Shown here piece by piece: positions 1 through 8,152 of a stretch of DNA of 64,000 bases. The stretch comes from an uncultured Oscillospiraceae bacterium. GTDB taxonomy: Bacteria > Bacillota > Clostridia > Oscillospirales > Oscillospiraceae. How positions within the stretch are numbered: the first letter of the stretch is position 1; every line of letters begins with the position of its first letter. The notes under the pieces are model-generated. The model did not search any database. It saw nothing but the letters and a program-made list of their open reading frames with translations, and was not told the DNA's origin. The position numbers and the translations under genes were made by a program. Location of the stretch: the NCBI GenBank assembly GCA_947626495.1, contig CANQSJ010000005.1:1-64000 (forward strand), written 5' to 3'.

Positions 1-57
1 GCCCGCAGCCCCATTGAGCAGCGGCGGCAGATGGATTCGCTGGCGCTCTTGCTATAA
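1..57 (+). CDS. 3' end of RecA-type tyrosine recombinase, unit 1 (partial)
   Basis: The window opens inside this gene; only the last 18 codons and the TAA stop are visible. They match the end of the complete recombinase at 35489-36328 at every base except one silent change (position 49 t versus c), so this is a second copy of the same enzyme. The visible part follows the catalytic Tyr of the family (residue 260 in the complete copy), which lies just outside the window. It is placed directly before the invertible switch, as in unit 2, and is the natural candidate for the enzyme that flips it. Confidence 0.85.
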   Translation, partial: ARSPIEQRRQMDSLALLL

Positions 58-60
58 AAA

Positions 61-88
61 ATACCACAGAATTCACATTCTGTGGTAT
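61..88 (+). repeat. Left inversion site (IRL), also a leftward terminator hairpin
   Basis: Arms ATACCACAGAA and TTCTGTGGTAT surround TTCACA. The site is a near-perfect 12-bp palindrome with a 4-nt loop. Read on the minus strand it is followed by TTTTTT just outside the invertible segment, so it also has the form of an intrinsic terminator for leftward transcripts coming from the internal promoter. Confidence 0.82.
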
Positions 89-131
89 GTACACGGAAAT
101 TAATTCCTCCGAGCCCAGCTTTACGAGGATG

Positions 132-160
132 ATTATAGCCCGCTTCCCTTAAAAAAGCAA
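132..160 (-). promoter_or_regulatory. Sigma-A type promoter inside the invertible segment, facing left (OFF)
   Basis: On the minus strand, TTGCTT (155-160) and a perfect TATAAT (132-137) are separated by exactly 17 bp. It is the best promoter in the segment and points away from the surface-protein gene. Leftward transcripts would meet the IRL hairpin and its T-run after about 65 nt. Confidence 0.7.
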
Positions 161-227
161 GGGGATTTTCAAAAAAAGTTTGATTTTTTACATACCAAAG
201 GCGCTTGAGGCTCTGTCAAAGAGCCGC

Positions 228-251
228 AAGCGTGTCGTCGCGCGCTTTTTT
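228..251 (+). terminator. Rightward intrinsic terminator inside the invertible segment
   Basis: AAGCGTG (228-234) pairs with CGCGCTT (241-247) around a 6-nt loop and runs into six T (246-251). In the present orientation it would stop read-through from the upstream recombinase into the surface gene; inversion turns it away. A second small hairpin (GGCTCT/AGAGCC, 209-225) lies just before it. Confidence 0.5.
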
Positions 252-312
252 CGGGTCTCAGCCGTCCAAATCTCGCTCAAATGAGAAAATTAGTGCCTTC
301 GCCCAAGCGCCG

Positions 313-340
313 ATACCACAGATTGTGAATTCTATGGTGA
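313..340 (-). repeat. Right inversion site (IRR), unit 1
   Basis: Inverted partner of 61-88, with arms ATACCACAGAT and TTCTATGGTGA around TGTGAA. Its outer arm is less symmetrical than IRL and has no T-run after it, so a transcript crossing it toward the surface gene is less likely to terminate. Confidence 0.82.
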
Positions 341-381
341 GAAGGGCTCGAAAAACTATATTATTAGGAGGACATCAAACA

Positions 382-3309
382 ATGACAAAACGTGTACTCA
401 GCATGCTCATGGCGCTGATCATGGCTCTGTCTCTGTGCGTCCCGGCCTTCGCGGCTGACGAGCCTGTTAGTGCTGATGAGCCTGCTGCCGAGGTCGAGGC
501 CCCCGCGGCCGAGGCCGAGGAGACCGAGGCTGAGGCGGAGCCTGTTGACGAGCCCGCCGAGGTGGCCGTTGATGAGCCTGAGGCGGTTGCCAACGGTGAG
601 GTCAGCGCTTACGCCAAGGAATACCTGAACTATGCGATGGAACAGGCTAAATCCTACAAGGCGCAGGTCGACGCCGGTGAGCTCTACGTCGAAGGAGAGT
701 TTAAGGCAATCAACGATGAGACTCGTACGGATAAGTTCGACAAGGCTTACGCCGAGGCCGAGCGCAACCAGAAGGGCATCGCGGGCGAGGAGACCGGCGC
801 TGACGTGACTGACACCAGCGTTCAGAAAGCGGCTAAGGATCTGTTGGATCTTCTGCCTGAAGACGTGGCTGCGGGTACGTCTGGCAAGCTGACCAACCAG
901 GTCACTCAGACGATGAAAGATGCCGTCACAACTAAGTTGGGTCAGTCTATCGCCACTCCGGCCGGCAGCACTGGTAGTGATCTTTCTAGCATTACGAGCA
1001 AATCCCCGGAAGCGGCTATCGACGCGCTCTCTGCGAGTCACTCCGACGCGCTTGTGGCGGCTGTAAAGGCTGCCGTGGCGGCTGCCAAGGCTTTCGAGGA
1101 GATCAAAAAGCCGGTCTATTCCGATTACCTGAAGGTAGAGAAACTCGCCCTGGCGGTTGTGGATATCATCAAGAACGAGAAGCTCACCGCTGAGGATGCC
1201 AAGACTCTGCAGGCGGCCATCGACGCGGTGAAGGCTGCTCAGAAGGATGGGTCCATCAAGAACTATGTCGGCGGCCAGGCTGGGGGAAATCTGACCAAGG
1301 ATGAAAAGACGGAAGGCCCGCTCAAGACCGCTGTGGAGCTGCTTAACCCGACAGGCGTTGGCGTTGGCAAGAACGGCTTTGTTGATAGCGCGACCTATGC
1401 AACTTATCGCGCCGCTCTGGCTGCGCTGAAGCTTGTCCCCATTGACATGGATGTCAAGTTGACCCTGACCCTTAAGAAGAAAGATGGGAAGATCACTGCT
1501 GTTACGGCTAAGCTGGAAAAGGATACGAATAATACGACCGAGTATTATTACACCTATGACGTCAATGGCACTTTGTTCTGGAACGGCGCGGATGTGAATT
1601 ACAACGATAAAGCCGCCGATCCTGTGAAGTTTGATGGTGCCTCCCAGGAAGTGAAGCCGCTGCACGCTGTGAAAGAGAACACTGATGATGTAACCGCTTT
1701 CAAGGCCAGCGATAAAGTCACCGTTACCATCAGCACGAAGGATGCGCATGGCCGGTTCACACCTGTGATTACTGAGTCTATCACCATGCCCGCTGACGGC
1801 TATGCCGGACCCACCATTGCCGTGGATGAGGACACGGGCGAGGCACTGGTGAAGGTGACCTATGGTTCTGAGGAAGCCGCTGCCAAGCTGGGTGTTGACA
1901 CCGATAGTCCTTTGGCAGCTCCTAAGAGCGCGTCCGAAGGCACGAAGGGAATCGAGGTCGAGGTGACCCTCACGGCTGAGGAAATGGACGGGACCGTTGG
2001 TGATAATTGGGATCTGGTTGCTCTTTCCGGCAAAACCGTGGTAGGCAAGGCGGAGAGCGTTGAAACTTCCAAGGGCACCATTACGATCGATGAGAGCAAG
2101 CTCACCGGCAGCACCCTGCGGATCGAGCTGCGGGTGAAGACAGATGAGGGCGGAGAGGCCCAGTGGCATGAAGGCTGCGATGCGACCGTCACGCTGGATG
2201 CGCTGTCTGCTTGGGATGACGTTGAGGACGCGAATGCTGTCATCGAGGCGGCTGAAGCCCTGGTGAAGGCCGATTACGAGCTGGATGAGAGCAAACTTGC
2301 TTCTTTGAAGCAGATGGATATCGAGACCTATGATCAGGCTTGGGATCTGCTCCAGGCCCGTCTGAAGGACATCAAGGATATCGTCGCGAACGCCGACAGC
2401 GAGGTCAACAGCAAGACCGAGCGTAAGGCCCTGATTACTGCCGTTACAGATCTGACTACTGTCTTTGGCTATCTGAAAACTGCTGCGGCTGACAAGACCG
2501 CCTATTATGAGGCTGTTGACGCTGCCGCCGAGATCTCTGATACTTACAGCAATAATGAAGATGAAAATGGCGAGCATGTCTTCACTTATGCTTCCTGGAA
2601 GGCTTTCTCTGATGCCTATACAAAGTATAAGGCTGAGACCTTCGACAAGAGCCCGTATCCCTCTCAGTCTCAGTATGACGCCGCTGCAAAGGCGCTGAAC
2701 GAGGCTGTCGCCGGACTGAAGGAGGTTGACGGCACCGACGCCACCGAGCTGGAGTCCGTGATCGCTGAGGCTGAGGCCCTGAAGGAAGAGGACTACACCG
2801 AGGAGTCCTGGGCTGACGCCGATCTGGCCAATGCCATCGCCGATGCCAAGGAAGTCCTGGCCGACCAGACCTCTACGCAGGATGAGCTGGACGCCGCTGT
2901 TGAAGCCCTGAAGGCTGCCATGGCCAAGCTGGTCCCCGCCGAGGAGCCCACCGAGCCCGAGCTGAAGGAAGGCTGGAACCTGGTCGAGGGCGAGTACTAC
3001 TACTGCAAGGACGGCAAGATGGTCAAGTCCGACTGGGTCAAGTCCAAGGGCCTGTGGTACCACATGGGCGCGGACGGCACCATGGACACCGGCTTCATCC
3101 ACATCGTGGACGATTGGGGCGATGGCTGGTACTACCTGGAGCCCAGCAATGCGAAGGGCACCGAGGGCCGCATGCGTACCGGCTGGCAGGATATCGATGA
3201 TGCTTCCGCCGGTCCTTACGGCTGGTTTGAGACTCGCTCCAACGGCCACCAGGGACAGTGCACTTATACCAAGGGCTGGGGCGACTTCGACGGCTACATC
3301 AAGAAGTAA
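382..3309 (+). CDS. Phase-variable secreted surface protein with cell-wall-binding C-terminus, unit 1
   Basis: The protein has 975 aa. The start at 382 is set by TAGGAGGACATC eight bases upstream; longer in-frame starts would run through the inversion site. Residues 1-24 form a signal peptide ending in AFA. An acidic, Pro/Ala/Glu-rich stretch (about 25-75) follows, then a long region of helical and beta segments with no recognised family. A FIVAR-like helical module lies at about 787-850. Residues from about 864 are aromatic Gly-Trp repeats (GWNLVEGEYYY, WYHMGADG, GWYYLE) typical of choline/glucan-type cell-wall-binding domains. The signal peptide and C-terminus are nearly identical to unit 2 while the middle is diverged. 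It is probably a cell-surface antigen or adhesin; the ligand is unknown. Confidence 0.85.
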   Translation: MTKRVLSMLMALIMALSLCVPAFAADEPVSADEPAAEVEAPAAEAEETEAEAEPVDEPAEVAVDEPEAVANGEVSAYAKEYLNYAMEQAKSYKAQVDAGELYVEGEFKAINDETRTDKFDKAYAEAERNQKGIAGEETGADVTDTSVQKAAKDLLDLLPEDVAAGTSGKLTNQVTQTMKDAVTTKLGQSIATPAGSTGSDLSSITSKSPEAAIDALSASHSDALVAAVKAAVAAAKAFEEIKKPVYSDYLKVEKLALAVVDIIKNEKLTAEDAKTLQAAIDAVKAAQKDGSIKNYVGGQAGGNLTKDEKTEGPLKTAVELLNPTGVGVGKNGFVDSATYATYRAALAALKLVPIDMDVKLTLTLKKKDGKITAVTAKLEKDTNNTTEYYYTYDVNGTLFWNGADVNYNDKAADPVKFDGASQEVKPLHAVKENTDDVTAFKASDKVTVTISTKDAHGRFTPVITESITMPADGYAGPTIAVDEDTGEALVKVTYGSEEAAAKLGVDTDSPLAAPKSASEGTKGIEVEVTLTAEEMDGTVGDNWDLVALSGKTVVGKAESVETSKGTITIDESKLTGSTLRIELRVKTDEGGEAQWHEGCDATVTLDALSAWDDVEDANAVIEAAEALVKADYELDESKLASLKQMDIETYDQAWDLLQARLKDIKDIVANADSEVNSKTERKALITAVTDLTTVFGYLKTAAADKTAYYEAVDAAAEISDTYSNNEDENGEHVFTYASWKAFSDAYTKYKAETFDKSPYPSQSQYDAAAKALNEAVAGLKEVDGTDATELESVIAEAEALKEEDYTEESWADADLANAIADAKEVLADQTSTQDELDAAVEALKAAMAKLVPAEEPTEPELKEGWNLVEGEYYYCKDGKMVKSDWVKSKGLWYHMGADGTMDTGFIHIVDDWGDGWYYLEPSNAKGTEGRMRTGWQDIDDASAGPYGWFETRSNGHQGQCTYTKGWGDFDGYIKK

Positions 3310-3328
3310 CGCAAACCTAACGCAAATT

Positions 3329-3358
3329 GGGAGCAGGGTCTCTGGCCCTGCTCCCTTT
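3329..3358 (+). terminator. Hairpin between surface gene and RecB-type gene, unit 1
   Basis: GGGAGCAGGG (3329-3338) pairs perfectly with CCCTGCTCCC (3346-3355) around a 7-nt loop, followed by only three T. It sits 18 bp before the next start and is identical in unit 2. It is either a terminator or an attenuator that lowers expression of the downstream recombinase homologue. Confidence 0.65.
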
Positions 3359-3375
3359 CCAAAAGGGGGATGACC

Positions 3376-4218
3376 ATGGACGTACTGGAACTGAGGCCGA
3401 GGGCGCAGGCGCGGTCCCGCGAGGCCGGCGTGCCCATGACCGAGGCGGACGGCGAGCGGTTCCTCGCGGATCTTGCGGCCAAAGGCCGCGCGCCGGAGAC
3501 TGTGGAGCGGTATCGCCGGAGCTTGGAGCACCTGGCCGAGGTCCTGCCTGAGGACCGGAAGATCCGGCGGGGGACACTGCGCCAGTGCCGGGAGGCGCTG
3601 CTGGCGGCGGGCTATGCGCCGAGGACGGTGAATCTGGTGCTCTCCGTGGCGAATACGTACGTGGCCTACATGGGCCATCGGGAGTATCAGCTGGCGGATA
3701 CCTTGGAGACGGAGGCGAAGCTGCATCCGGAGCTCAGCCGCGCGGAATATCGGCACCTCCTGCAGGTGGCGAAGCTGCTTGGGCGCGAGAAGGTGTACTT
3801 GCTTGTGAAGCTGTTTGCGTCCGCGGACATGCCTGTCCAGGAGCTGGATAAGGTCACGGTGGAGTCCGTGACGGCCGGCCAGGTAACGGTGGGCGAGGGC
3901 AATTCCCGCCGCAACATCCGGCTGCCGGCATGCGTCCGCAAAGAGCTGCTGGCCTTCGCCGAGCGGCAGGGGATTTACCGCGGACCGATTTTCCTGACGA
4001 AGGATAACACCCCCATGAGCCGGACCTACGTCACCAGCGCGATTCGCAACCTGTGTGCGGTCGCCAAGATCCCGGTGGAGAAGGGCAGTCCTCGCTGCCT
4101 GCGGCGGCTGTATCTCGCCGGCCGCAAGGCCATTGAGGACAATGTCGCCCTGCTGGTTGATCAGGCCCTGGAACGCCAGCTGGACGAGGAACAGCTGACG
4201 ATTGGATGGGAAGTATAA
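3376..4218 (+). CDS. Degenerate tyrosine-recombinase homologue (RecB-type), unit 1
   Basis: The protein has 280 aa. ATG 3376 is chosen over 3370 because the GGGGG ribosome binding site touches 3370. An N-terminal SAM-like DNA-binding domain (about 20-115) and a C-terminal recombinase fold are recognisable. The catalytic set is damaged: the first Arg motif reads ASADMPVQEL (148-157) instead of TGxRxxEL; the HxLR box reads RCLRR (240-244, His lost); and the GHxS and Tyr segment is replaced by a tail ending IGWEV. It should therefore bind DNA but not cut it, suggesting an accessory or regulatory partner of the active recombinase. It is nearly identical to 40160-41002, with scattered silent changes. 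Confidence 0.8.
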   Translation: MDVLELRPRAQARSREAGVPMTEADGERFLADLAAKGRAPETVERYRRSLEHLAEVLPEDRKIRRGTLRQCREALLAAGYAPRTVNLVLSVANTYVAYMGHREYQLADTLETEAKLHPELSRAEYRHLLQVAKLLGREKVYLLVKLFASADMPVQELDKVTVESVTAGQVTVGEGNSRRNIRLPACVRKELLAFAERQGIYRGPIFLTKDNTPMSRTYVTSAIRNLCAVAKIPVEKGSPRCLRRLYLAGRKAIEDNVALLVDQALERQLDEEQLTIGWEV

Positions 4219-4231
4219 GGATCCGGACAAT

Positions 4232-4261
4232 AAAAAACACCGCCAACAGGCGGTGTTTTTT
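4232..4261. terminator. Bidirectional terminator
   Basis: CACCGCC/GGCGGTG hairpin with loop AACA, flanked by six A before and six T after. It serves the RecB-type gene on the plus strand and the hyp operon on the minus strand. Confidence 0.9.
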
Positions 4262-4284
4262 GCTTGTGTAGGGGTTTGGGCCGG

Positions 4285-4959
4285 TCACTCGCCGCTGTTC
4301 CAGGCGGCCGTCTGCTCCCGCAGCCAGTCCTCCCAGGCGTCGAAGCCCTCGCCGGTCTTGGCGCAGATGGGGAAGATCCGGATGGACGGGTTGCGCATCT
4401 TCGCGTAGGACACCACTTTGTCCATGTCGAAGTCAAAATAGGGCAGCACGTCGATCTTGTTGATGAGCAGCGCGTGGCAGACCTGGAACATGAGGGGGTA
4501 CTTCAGGGGCTTGTCGTGGCCCTCGGGCACGGACAGGATGGCCACGTTCTTCGCCGCGCCGGTGTCGAACTCCGCCGGGCAGACCAGGTTGCCCACGTTT
4601 TCCAGCACCACCAGGTCAAAATCCGCCGAGCCCAGCTCGTCCAGGCCCTGCTCCGTCATGGCCGCGTCCAGGTGGCACATGCCGCCGGTGTGCAGCTGGA
4701 TGGCATGGGCCCCGGCGGCGGCGATGGCCTCCGCGTCCACGGTGGAGTCGATGTCCGCCTCCATGACGCCGATGCGCATCTCGCCGCCCAGGTCGGCGAT
4801 GGTCCGGGCGAGGGTGGTGGTCTTGCCGGCGCCGGGGGAGGACATGAGATTCACAAGAAAGCTCTTCTCGCTCCGCAGCCGCGCCCGCAGCCGGTCGGCA
4901 TGGGCGTTGTTGTCGGCAAATATGCTCTGCTTGACCTCGATGACTCTCACTTTATCCAT
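4285..4959 (-). CDS. hypB: Hydrogenase/urease nickel incorporation GTPase HypB
   Basis: The 224-aa P-loop GTPase delivers nickel, with HypA, to a nickel enzyme such as [NiFe]-hydrogenase. Walker A is SSPGAGKTT near residue 41; the metal-site CH pair lies in GGMCHLD, and NKID is the guanine-specificity motif. There is no N-terminal His-rich nickel-storage stretch. Its start overlaps the end of hypA by 8 bp, so the two are translationally coupled. No hydrogenase structural gene is in the window, so the client enzyme is encoded elsewhere. Confidence 0.93.
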   Translation of the reverse strand: MDKVRVIEVKQSIFADNNAHADRLRARLRSEKSFLVNLMSSPGAGKTTTLARTIADLGGEMRIGVMEADIDSTVDAEAIAAAGAHAIQLHTGGMCHLDAAMTEQGLDELGSADFDLVVLENVGNLVCPAEFDTGAAKNVAILSVPEGHDKPLKYPLMFQVCHALLINKIDVLPYFDFDMDKVVSYAKMRNPSIRIFPICAKTGEGFDAWEDWLREQTAAWNSGE

Positions 4960-5323
4960 TGTCGCTTTCCTCCTCCGGCCCAGGGACCTCGATCTCCTTA
5001 ATCATGAATTCATTGCCCTGCAAAAGCCAGGTGTTTCCACCGCCGCAGTAGGGGCAGGAGCGGCCGTGCTCGATGGTGCCGTACTGTTTTTTGCAGTCGT
5101 CGCACCAGCTGATGGCCTTGATGGGCTCGATGACCAGCTCCGCGCCGTTCACCAGCAGTTCCCTGGCCGACGCCCATTTCCAGCAGTCGGCCAGGTAGCT
5201 GGGGATGACGGTGGACACCTCGCCCAGCTGGAGGGTCACTTTGCCGATCTGCTCCACGCCGTTGTCGGCCGCCACCTTTTTCAGGCTGTCGATCACGTGG
5301 AACACCACGCCCAACTCATGCAT
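4952..5323 (-). CDS. hypA: Nickel metallochaperone HypA
   Basis: The protein has 123 aa, the usual family length. It begins MHE, whose His2 and Glu3 bind nickel, and carries the zinc-finger pairs CDDC and CPYC at about 73-93. It delivers nickel with HypB. The gene overlaps the upstream oxidoreductase by 8 bp, placing the nickel chaperones in the same operon as the Fe-S/flavin enzyme. Confidence 0.93.
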   Translation of the reverse strand: MHELGVVFHVIDSLKKVAADNGVEQIGKVTLQLGEVSTVIPSYLADCWKWASARELLVNGAELVIEPIKAISWCDDCKKQYGTIEHGRSCPYCGGGNTWLLQGNEFMIKEIEVPGPEEESDNG

Positions 5324-8102
5324 TGGCGTTCTTCTTGCCGAACTTGATGTGGATGGCCTGCTTGGCGGCGTAGGGCAGGATCTCCTTCAGTTTATCCTCC
5401 GCCGGGATCATGTGGGTGCACTCCGGCCGGTCGCGGTGCAGGGTAATGGCGCCGAAGGCGCACTTGGTGGTGCACACGCCGCAGCCGATGCACTTGTTGG
5501 GGTCCACGATGGACGCGCCGCAGGAAAGGCACCGGGCCGTCTCCTTCTTCACCTGCTCCTCGGTGAAGGGCACCCGCTCGTCCTTGAAGGTCCTGCGCAG
5601 GGCCTCGTTGTAGCCGATGCGCTGGCGGGGCGTGTTGTCGAAGGTCTCCTCGTTGATCTTGATGTCGGTCTTGTCCAGCTCCACGAAGTGGTTGGGGTTG
5701 CGGCCGATGGTCAGGCTGGAGTGGGGCTGCACGAACCGGTGCAGGCTCACGGCGCCCTGGTGGCCGGCGGCGATGGCGTCGATGGCGAACTTCTGGCCGG
5801 TGTAGGCGTCGCCGCCCACGAAGATGTCGGGCTCCGCGGTCTGGTAGGTGACCGGGTCGGCCTTGGCGGTGCCGTTGGGATTGAACTCCACCTTGGTGCC
5901 GGCCAGCAGCTGCTTCCAGTCCACCTTCTGGCCGATGCAGTACAGCACCGTGGCGCAGGGGGCGGTCTCGGTCACGGCGTCGTCGAACACGGGGGCGAAG
6001 CGGCCCTCGGCGTTCTTCACGCTCAGGCACTTGCGGAATTTGATCCCCGCGCACTTGCCGTTCTCGGTGACGATCTCGGTCTGGCCCCAGCCGGCATGGA
6101 TCTGGATGCCGTCCCGCTCGCACTCGGACCGGTCTTCCTCGCCCATGGGCATCTCGTCATAGCCCTCCAGGCAGTACATGCTCACGCTCTCGGCGCCGCA
6201 GCGCACGGCGGTGCGGGCCACGTCCGCGGCGATGTTGCCGCCGCCGATGACCACCACCTTGCCGGCGAGGGTGGCGCCGCCGCCGATGTTCACCTGGCGC
6301 ATGAAGTCGATGCCGGCGGTCACGCCCTGGGCGTCGTCGCCGGGCACGCCCAGCTTGCCGCCGGTCTGCAGGCCCACGGCCACGTAAAAGCCCTTATAGC
6401 CCTGCTCCCGCAGCTGGGCGATGGTCACGTCCTTGCCCACTTCCACGCCGGTTTTGAACTCGGCGCCCAGGGCCTGGATGATGTCGATCTCCGCCTGGAC
6501 TACGTCCTTCTCCAGCCGGAAGGAGGGGATGCCGTTCATCAGCATGCCGCCCACCCGGGATTCCTTTTCGAATACGGTGGGCCGATAGCCCTTCTCCGCC
6601 AGATAGTAGGCGCAGCTCAGACCCGCCGGGCCGCCGCCGATGATGGCGATCTTCTCCTCAAACTCGCCCCGGACCTTGGGGATGACCTTCTCGGGGATGA
6701 AGCGCTTTTCCGCGTCCAGATCCTGCTGGGCGATGAAGCGCTTGACCTCGTCGATGGCCACGGCCTGGTCCACGGTGCCCCGGGTGCAGGCGTCCTCGCA
6801 GCGGCGGTTGCACACCCGGCCGCACACGGCGGGGAAGGGGTTCTCCCGCTTGATCAGCTGCAGCGCCTCGGTGTACTTGCCCTGAGCGGCCAGCTTCAGA
6901 TAGCCCTGCACGGCGATGTGGGCCGGGCAGGCGGTCTTGCAGGGGGAGGTGCCGGACGCGTGGGTGTTGATCCGGTTCTTGTCCCGGTAATCCACGGTCC
7001 ACATGTGCTCGCCCCAGCTCTGCTCGCTGGGCAGGGGCTGGCGGGGATAGGTGACCTCGCTGCCGTCGGCCTTGCACAGCTTCTGGCCAAGCTTCACCGC
7101 GCCGGCGGGGCAGTACTCCACGCACCGGCCGCAGGCCACGCACTCGTTCTTGTCCACGTGGGCCACGTAGGCGGAGCGGGACATGTTGGGGGTGTTGAAA
7201 AGCTGGCTGGTGCGCAGGGCGTAGCACACGTTCACGTTGCAGTTGCAGATGGCGAAGATCTTGTTCTCGCCGTCGATGTTGGTGATCTGGTGGACGAAGC
7301 CGTTGTCCTCGGCCTTCTTGAAGATGGCCAGGGCCTCCTCCTTGGTGATGTAGCGGCCGCCCTTGTTGGTCTCCACCACATAGTCGGCCATGTCGCCCAC
7401 GGCCACGCACCAGTCCATGAAGTCGTCGGCGCAGCCCTCCTCGTATGTCTGGCGGGACCGGCGGCAGGAGCAGGGGCTGGCGGCGTACTTGCCCTCGTAC
7501 TTGTCCAGCCAGTGGGAGATGTGCTCCAGGGAGACGGACTGATCCTCCATCTCGATGGCCTTCTCCACGGGGATGACGTGCATGCCGATGCCGGCGCCTC
7601 CGGGGGGCACCATGGGGGTGACCTTGGTCAGAGGCAGGAAGCTCATCCGCTCAAAGAACCGGCCCATCTCCGGGTGAGCGCCGATCACGTCCATGTTCAT
7701 GTTGGTGAACTCGGCGCTGCCGGGCACATACATGGGCAGGACCCAGCGCTTCTCGTGCTGGGGGTTCTTGCCGTCCAGGTTCTCCCAGTTGTACTCCAGG
7801 ATGCCCAGCCAGCTCAGATGCTCCAGCATCTTCTCCAGCTTCTCCGTCTCCATGCCGCTCAGCTCCTGGAGCTGTTGGAAGGTCTTGGGCTTGCGCACGC
7901 CCAGCTTCATGGCGAACTCCGCCTCCTCGTCGGTGAGGATGGCGGAAAGGGCCCAGTATTCCGGGTCGTCCTTGGTGATCTTCTTCAGTCCCAGCTTCTG
8001 GGGGATGCGGTCGGTGATCAGCTTGCCCAGCTTGGCGATGGGCTCGCGCATGGGCCCCTCCCGGACCACCTTGTCGGGATTGGGATCATGGATATCAGCC
8101 AT
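5316..8102 (-). CDS. Large Fe-S/FAD/NAD(P) oxidoreductase (GltD-like core with ferredoxin domains)
   Basis: The protein has 928 aa; the start has AAGGAGAGAGC upstream. The N-terminal third has a winged-helix-like region and a cysteine cluster CSCRRSR. It is followed by a ferredoxin motif (CVACGRCVEYCP), the GltD-type Cys-rich domain (CGRVCNRRCEDAC), an FAD-binding GGGPAGLS, an NAD(P)-binding GGGNIAADVA and a C-terminal CIGCGVCTTKC cluster. The core matches the glutamate-synthase small-subunit/pyridine-nucleotide oxidoreductase family; the long N-terminal extension makes it distinct. It probably moves electrons between NAD(P)H and ferredoxin-like carriers in the cytoplasm. The substrate is unknown. 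Confidence 0.8.
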   Translation of the reverse strand: MADIHDPNPDKVVREGPMREPIAKLGKLITDRIPQKLGLKKITKDDPEYWALSAILTDEEAEFAMKLGVRKPKTFQQLQELSGMETEKLEKMLEHLSWLGILEYNWENLDGKNPQHEKRWVLPMYVPGSAEFTNMNMDVIGAHPEMGRFFERMSFLPLTKVTPMVPPGGAGIGMHVIPVEKAIEMEDQSVSLEHISHWLDKYEGKYAASPCSCRRSRQTYEEGCADDFMDWCVAVGDMADYVVETNKGGRYITKEEALAIFKKAEDNGFVHQITNIDGENKIFAICNCNVNVCYALRTSQLFNTPNMSRSAYVAHVDKNECVACGRCVEYCPAGAVKLGQKLCKADGSEVTYPRQPLPSEQSWGEHMWTVDYRDKNRINTHASGTSPCKTACPAHIAVQGYLKLAAQGKYTEALQLIKRENPFPAVCGRVCNRRCEDACTRGTVDQAVAIDEVKRFIAQQDLDAEKRFIPEKVIPKVRGEFEEKIAIIGGGPAGLSCAYYLAEKGYRPTVFEKESRVGGMLMNGIPSFRLEKDVVQAEIDIIQALGAEFKTGVEVGKDVTIAQLREQGYKGFYVAVGLQTGGKLGVPGDDAQGVTAGIDFMRQVNIGGGATLAGKVVVIGGGNIAADVARTAVRCGAESVSMYCLEGYDEMPMGEEDRSECERDGIQIHAGWGQTEIVTENGKCAGIKFRKCLSVKNAEGRFAPVFDDAVTETAPCATVLYCIGQKVDWKQLLAGTKVEFNPNGTAKADPVTYQTAEPDIFVGGDAYTGQKFAIDAIAAGHQGAVSLHRFVQPHSSLTIGRNPNHFVELDKTDIKINEETFDNTPRQRIGYNEALRRTFKDERVPFTEEQVKKETARCLSCGASIVDPNKCIGCGVCTTKCAFGAITLHRDRPECTHMIPAEDKLKEILPYAAKQAIHIKFGKKNANA

Positions 8103-8152
8103 AATGCTCTCTCCTTTTCAGAATAGTAGGGGATGTATTCCGCCGGCGGAGA

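Larger units (their letters stand above)
61..340. other. Invertible promoter segment (phase-variation switch), unit 1
   Basis: Two 28-bp sites in inverted orientation (61-88 and 313-340) enclose 224 bp. Each site has two 11-bp arms around a 6-bp centre, the layout of a tyrosine-recombinase core site. The centres (TTCACA and TGTGAA) are exact reverse complements, as inversion requires, and 24 of 28 positions match. Inside are a leftward promoter (132-160) and a rightward intrinsic terminator (228-251). In this orientation the downstream surface gene has no convincing promoter; after inversion the promoter would lie at about 241-269, facing the gene start at 382. The structure is read directly; switching itself is inferred. 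Confidence 0.82.

Noticed and set aside
61-88. Simple terminator of the upstream recombinase gene
   Set aside because: The plus strand has no T-run after the hairpin. The inverted partner at 313-340 with an identical centre explains the palindrome better, although terminator activity on the minus strand remains likely.
351-366. TATATT near 357-362 as a promoter for the unit 1 surface gene in the present orientation
   Set aside because: There is no -35 at a suitable distance, and the start would fall inside the ribosome binding site.
364-4230. A 1288-codon open frame on the minus strand through the surface gene and RecB-type gene, with a 1478-codon equivalent at 36635-41071
   Set aside because: It is antisense to two well-supported genes, has no ribosome binding site and translates to Leu/Arg/Gly-rich sequence with no family. 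It follows from codon bias that avoids TTA, CTA and TCA on the sense strand.
5205-8126. A 973-codon plus-strand frame opposite the Fe-S/flavin oxidoreductase
   Set aside because: It is a shadow of a GC-rich gene; its translation is His/Ala/Gly/Leu-rich and lacks any domain.
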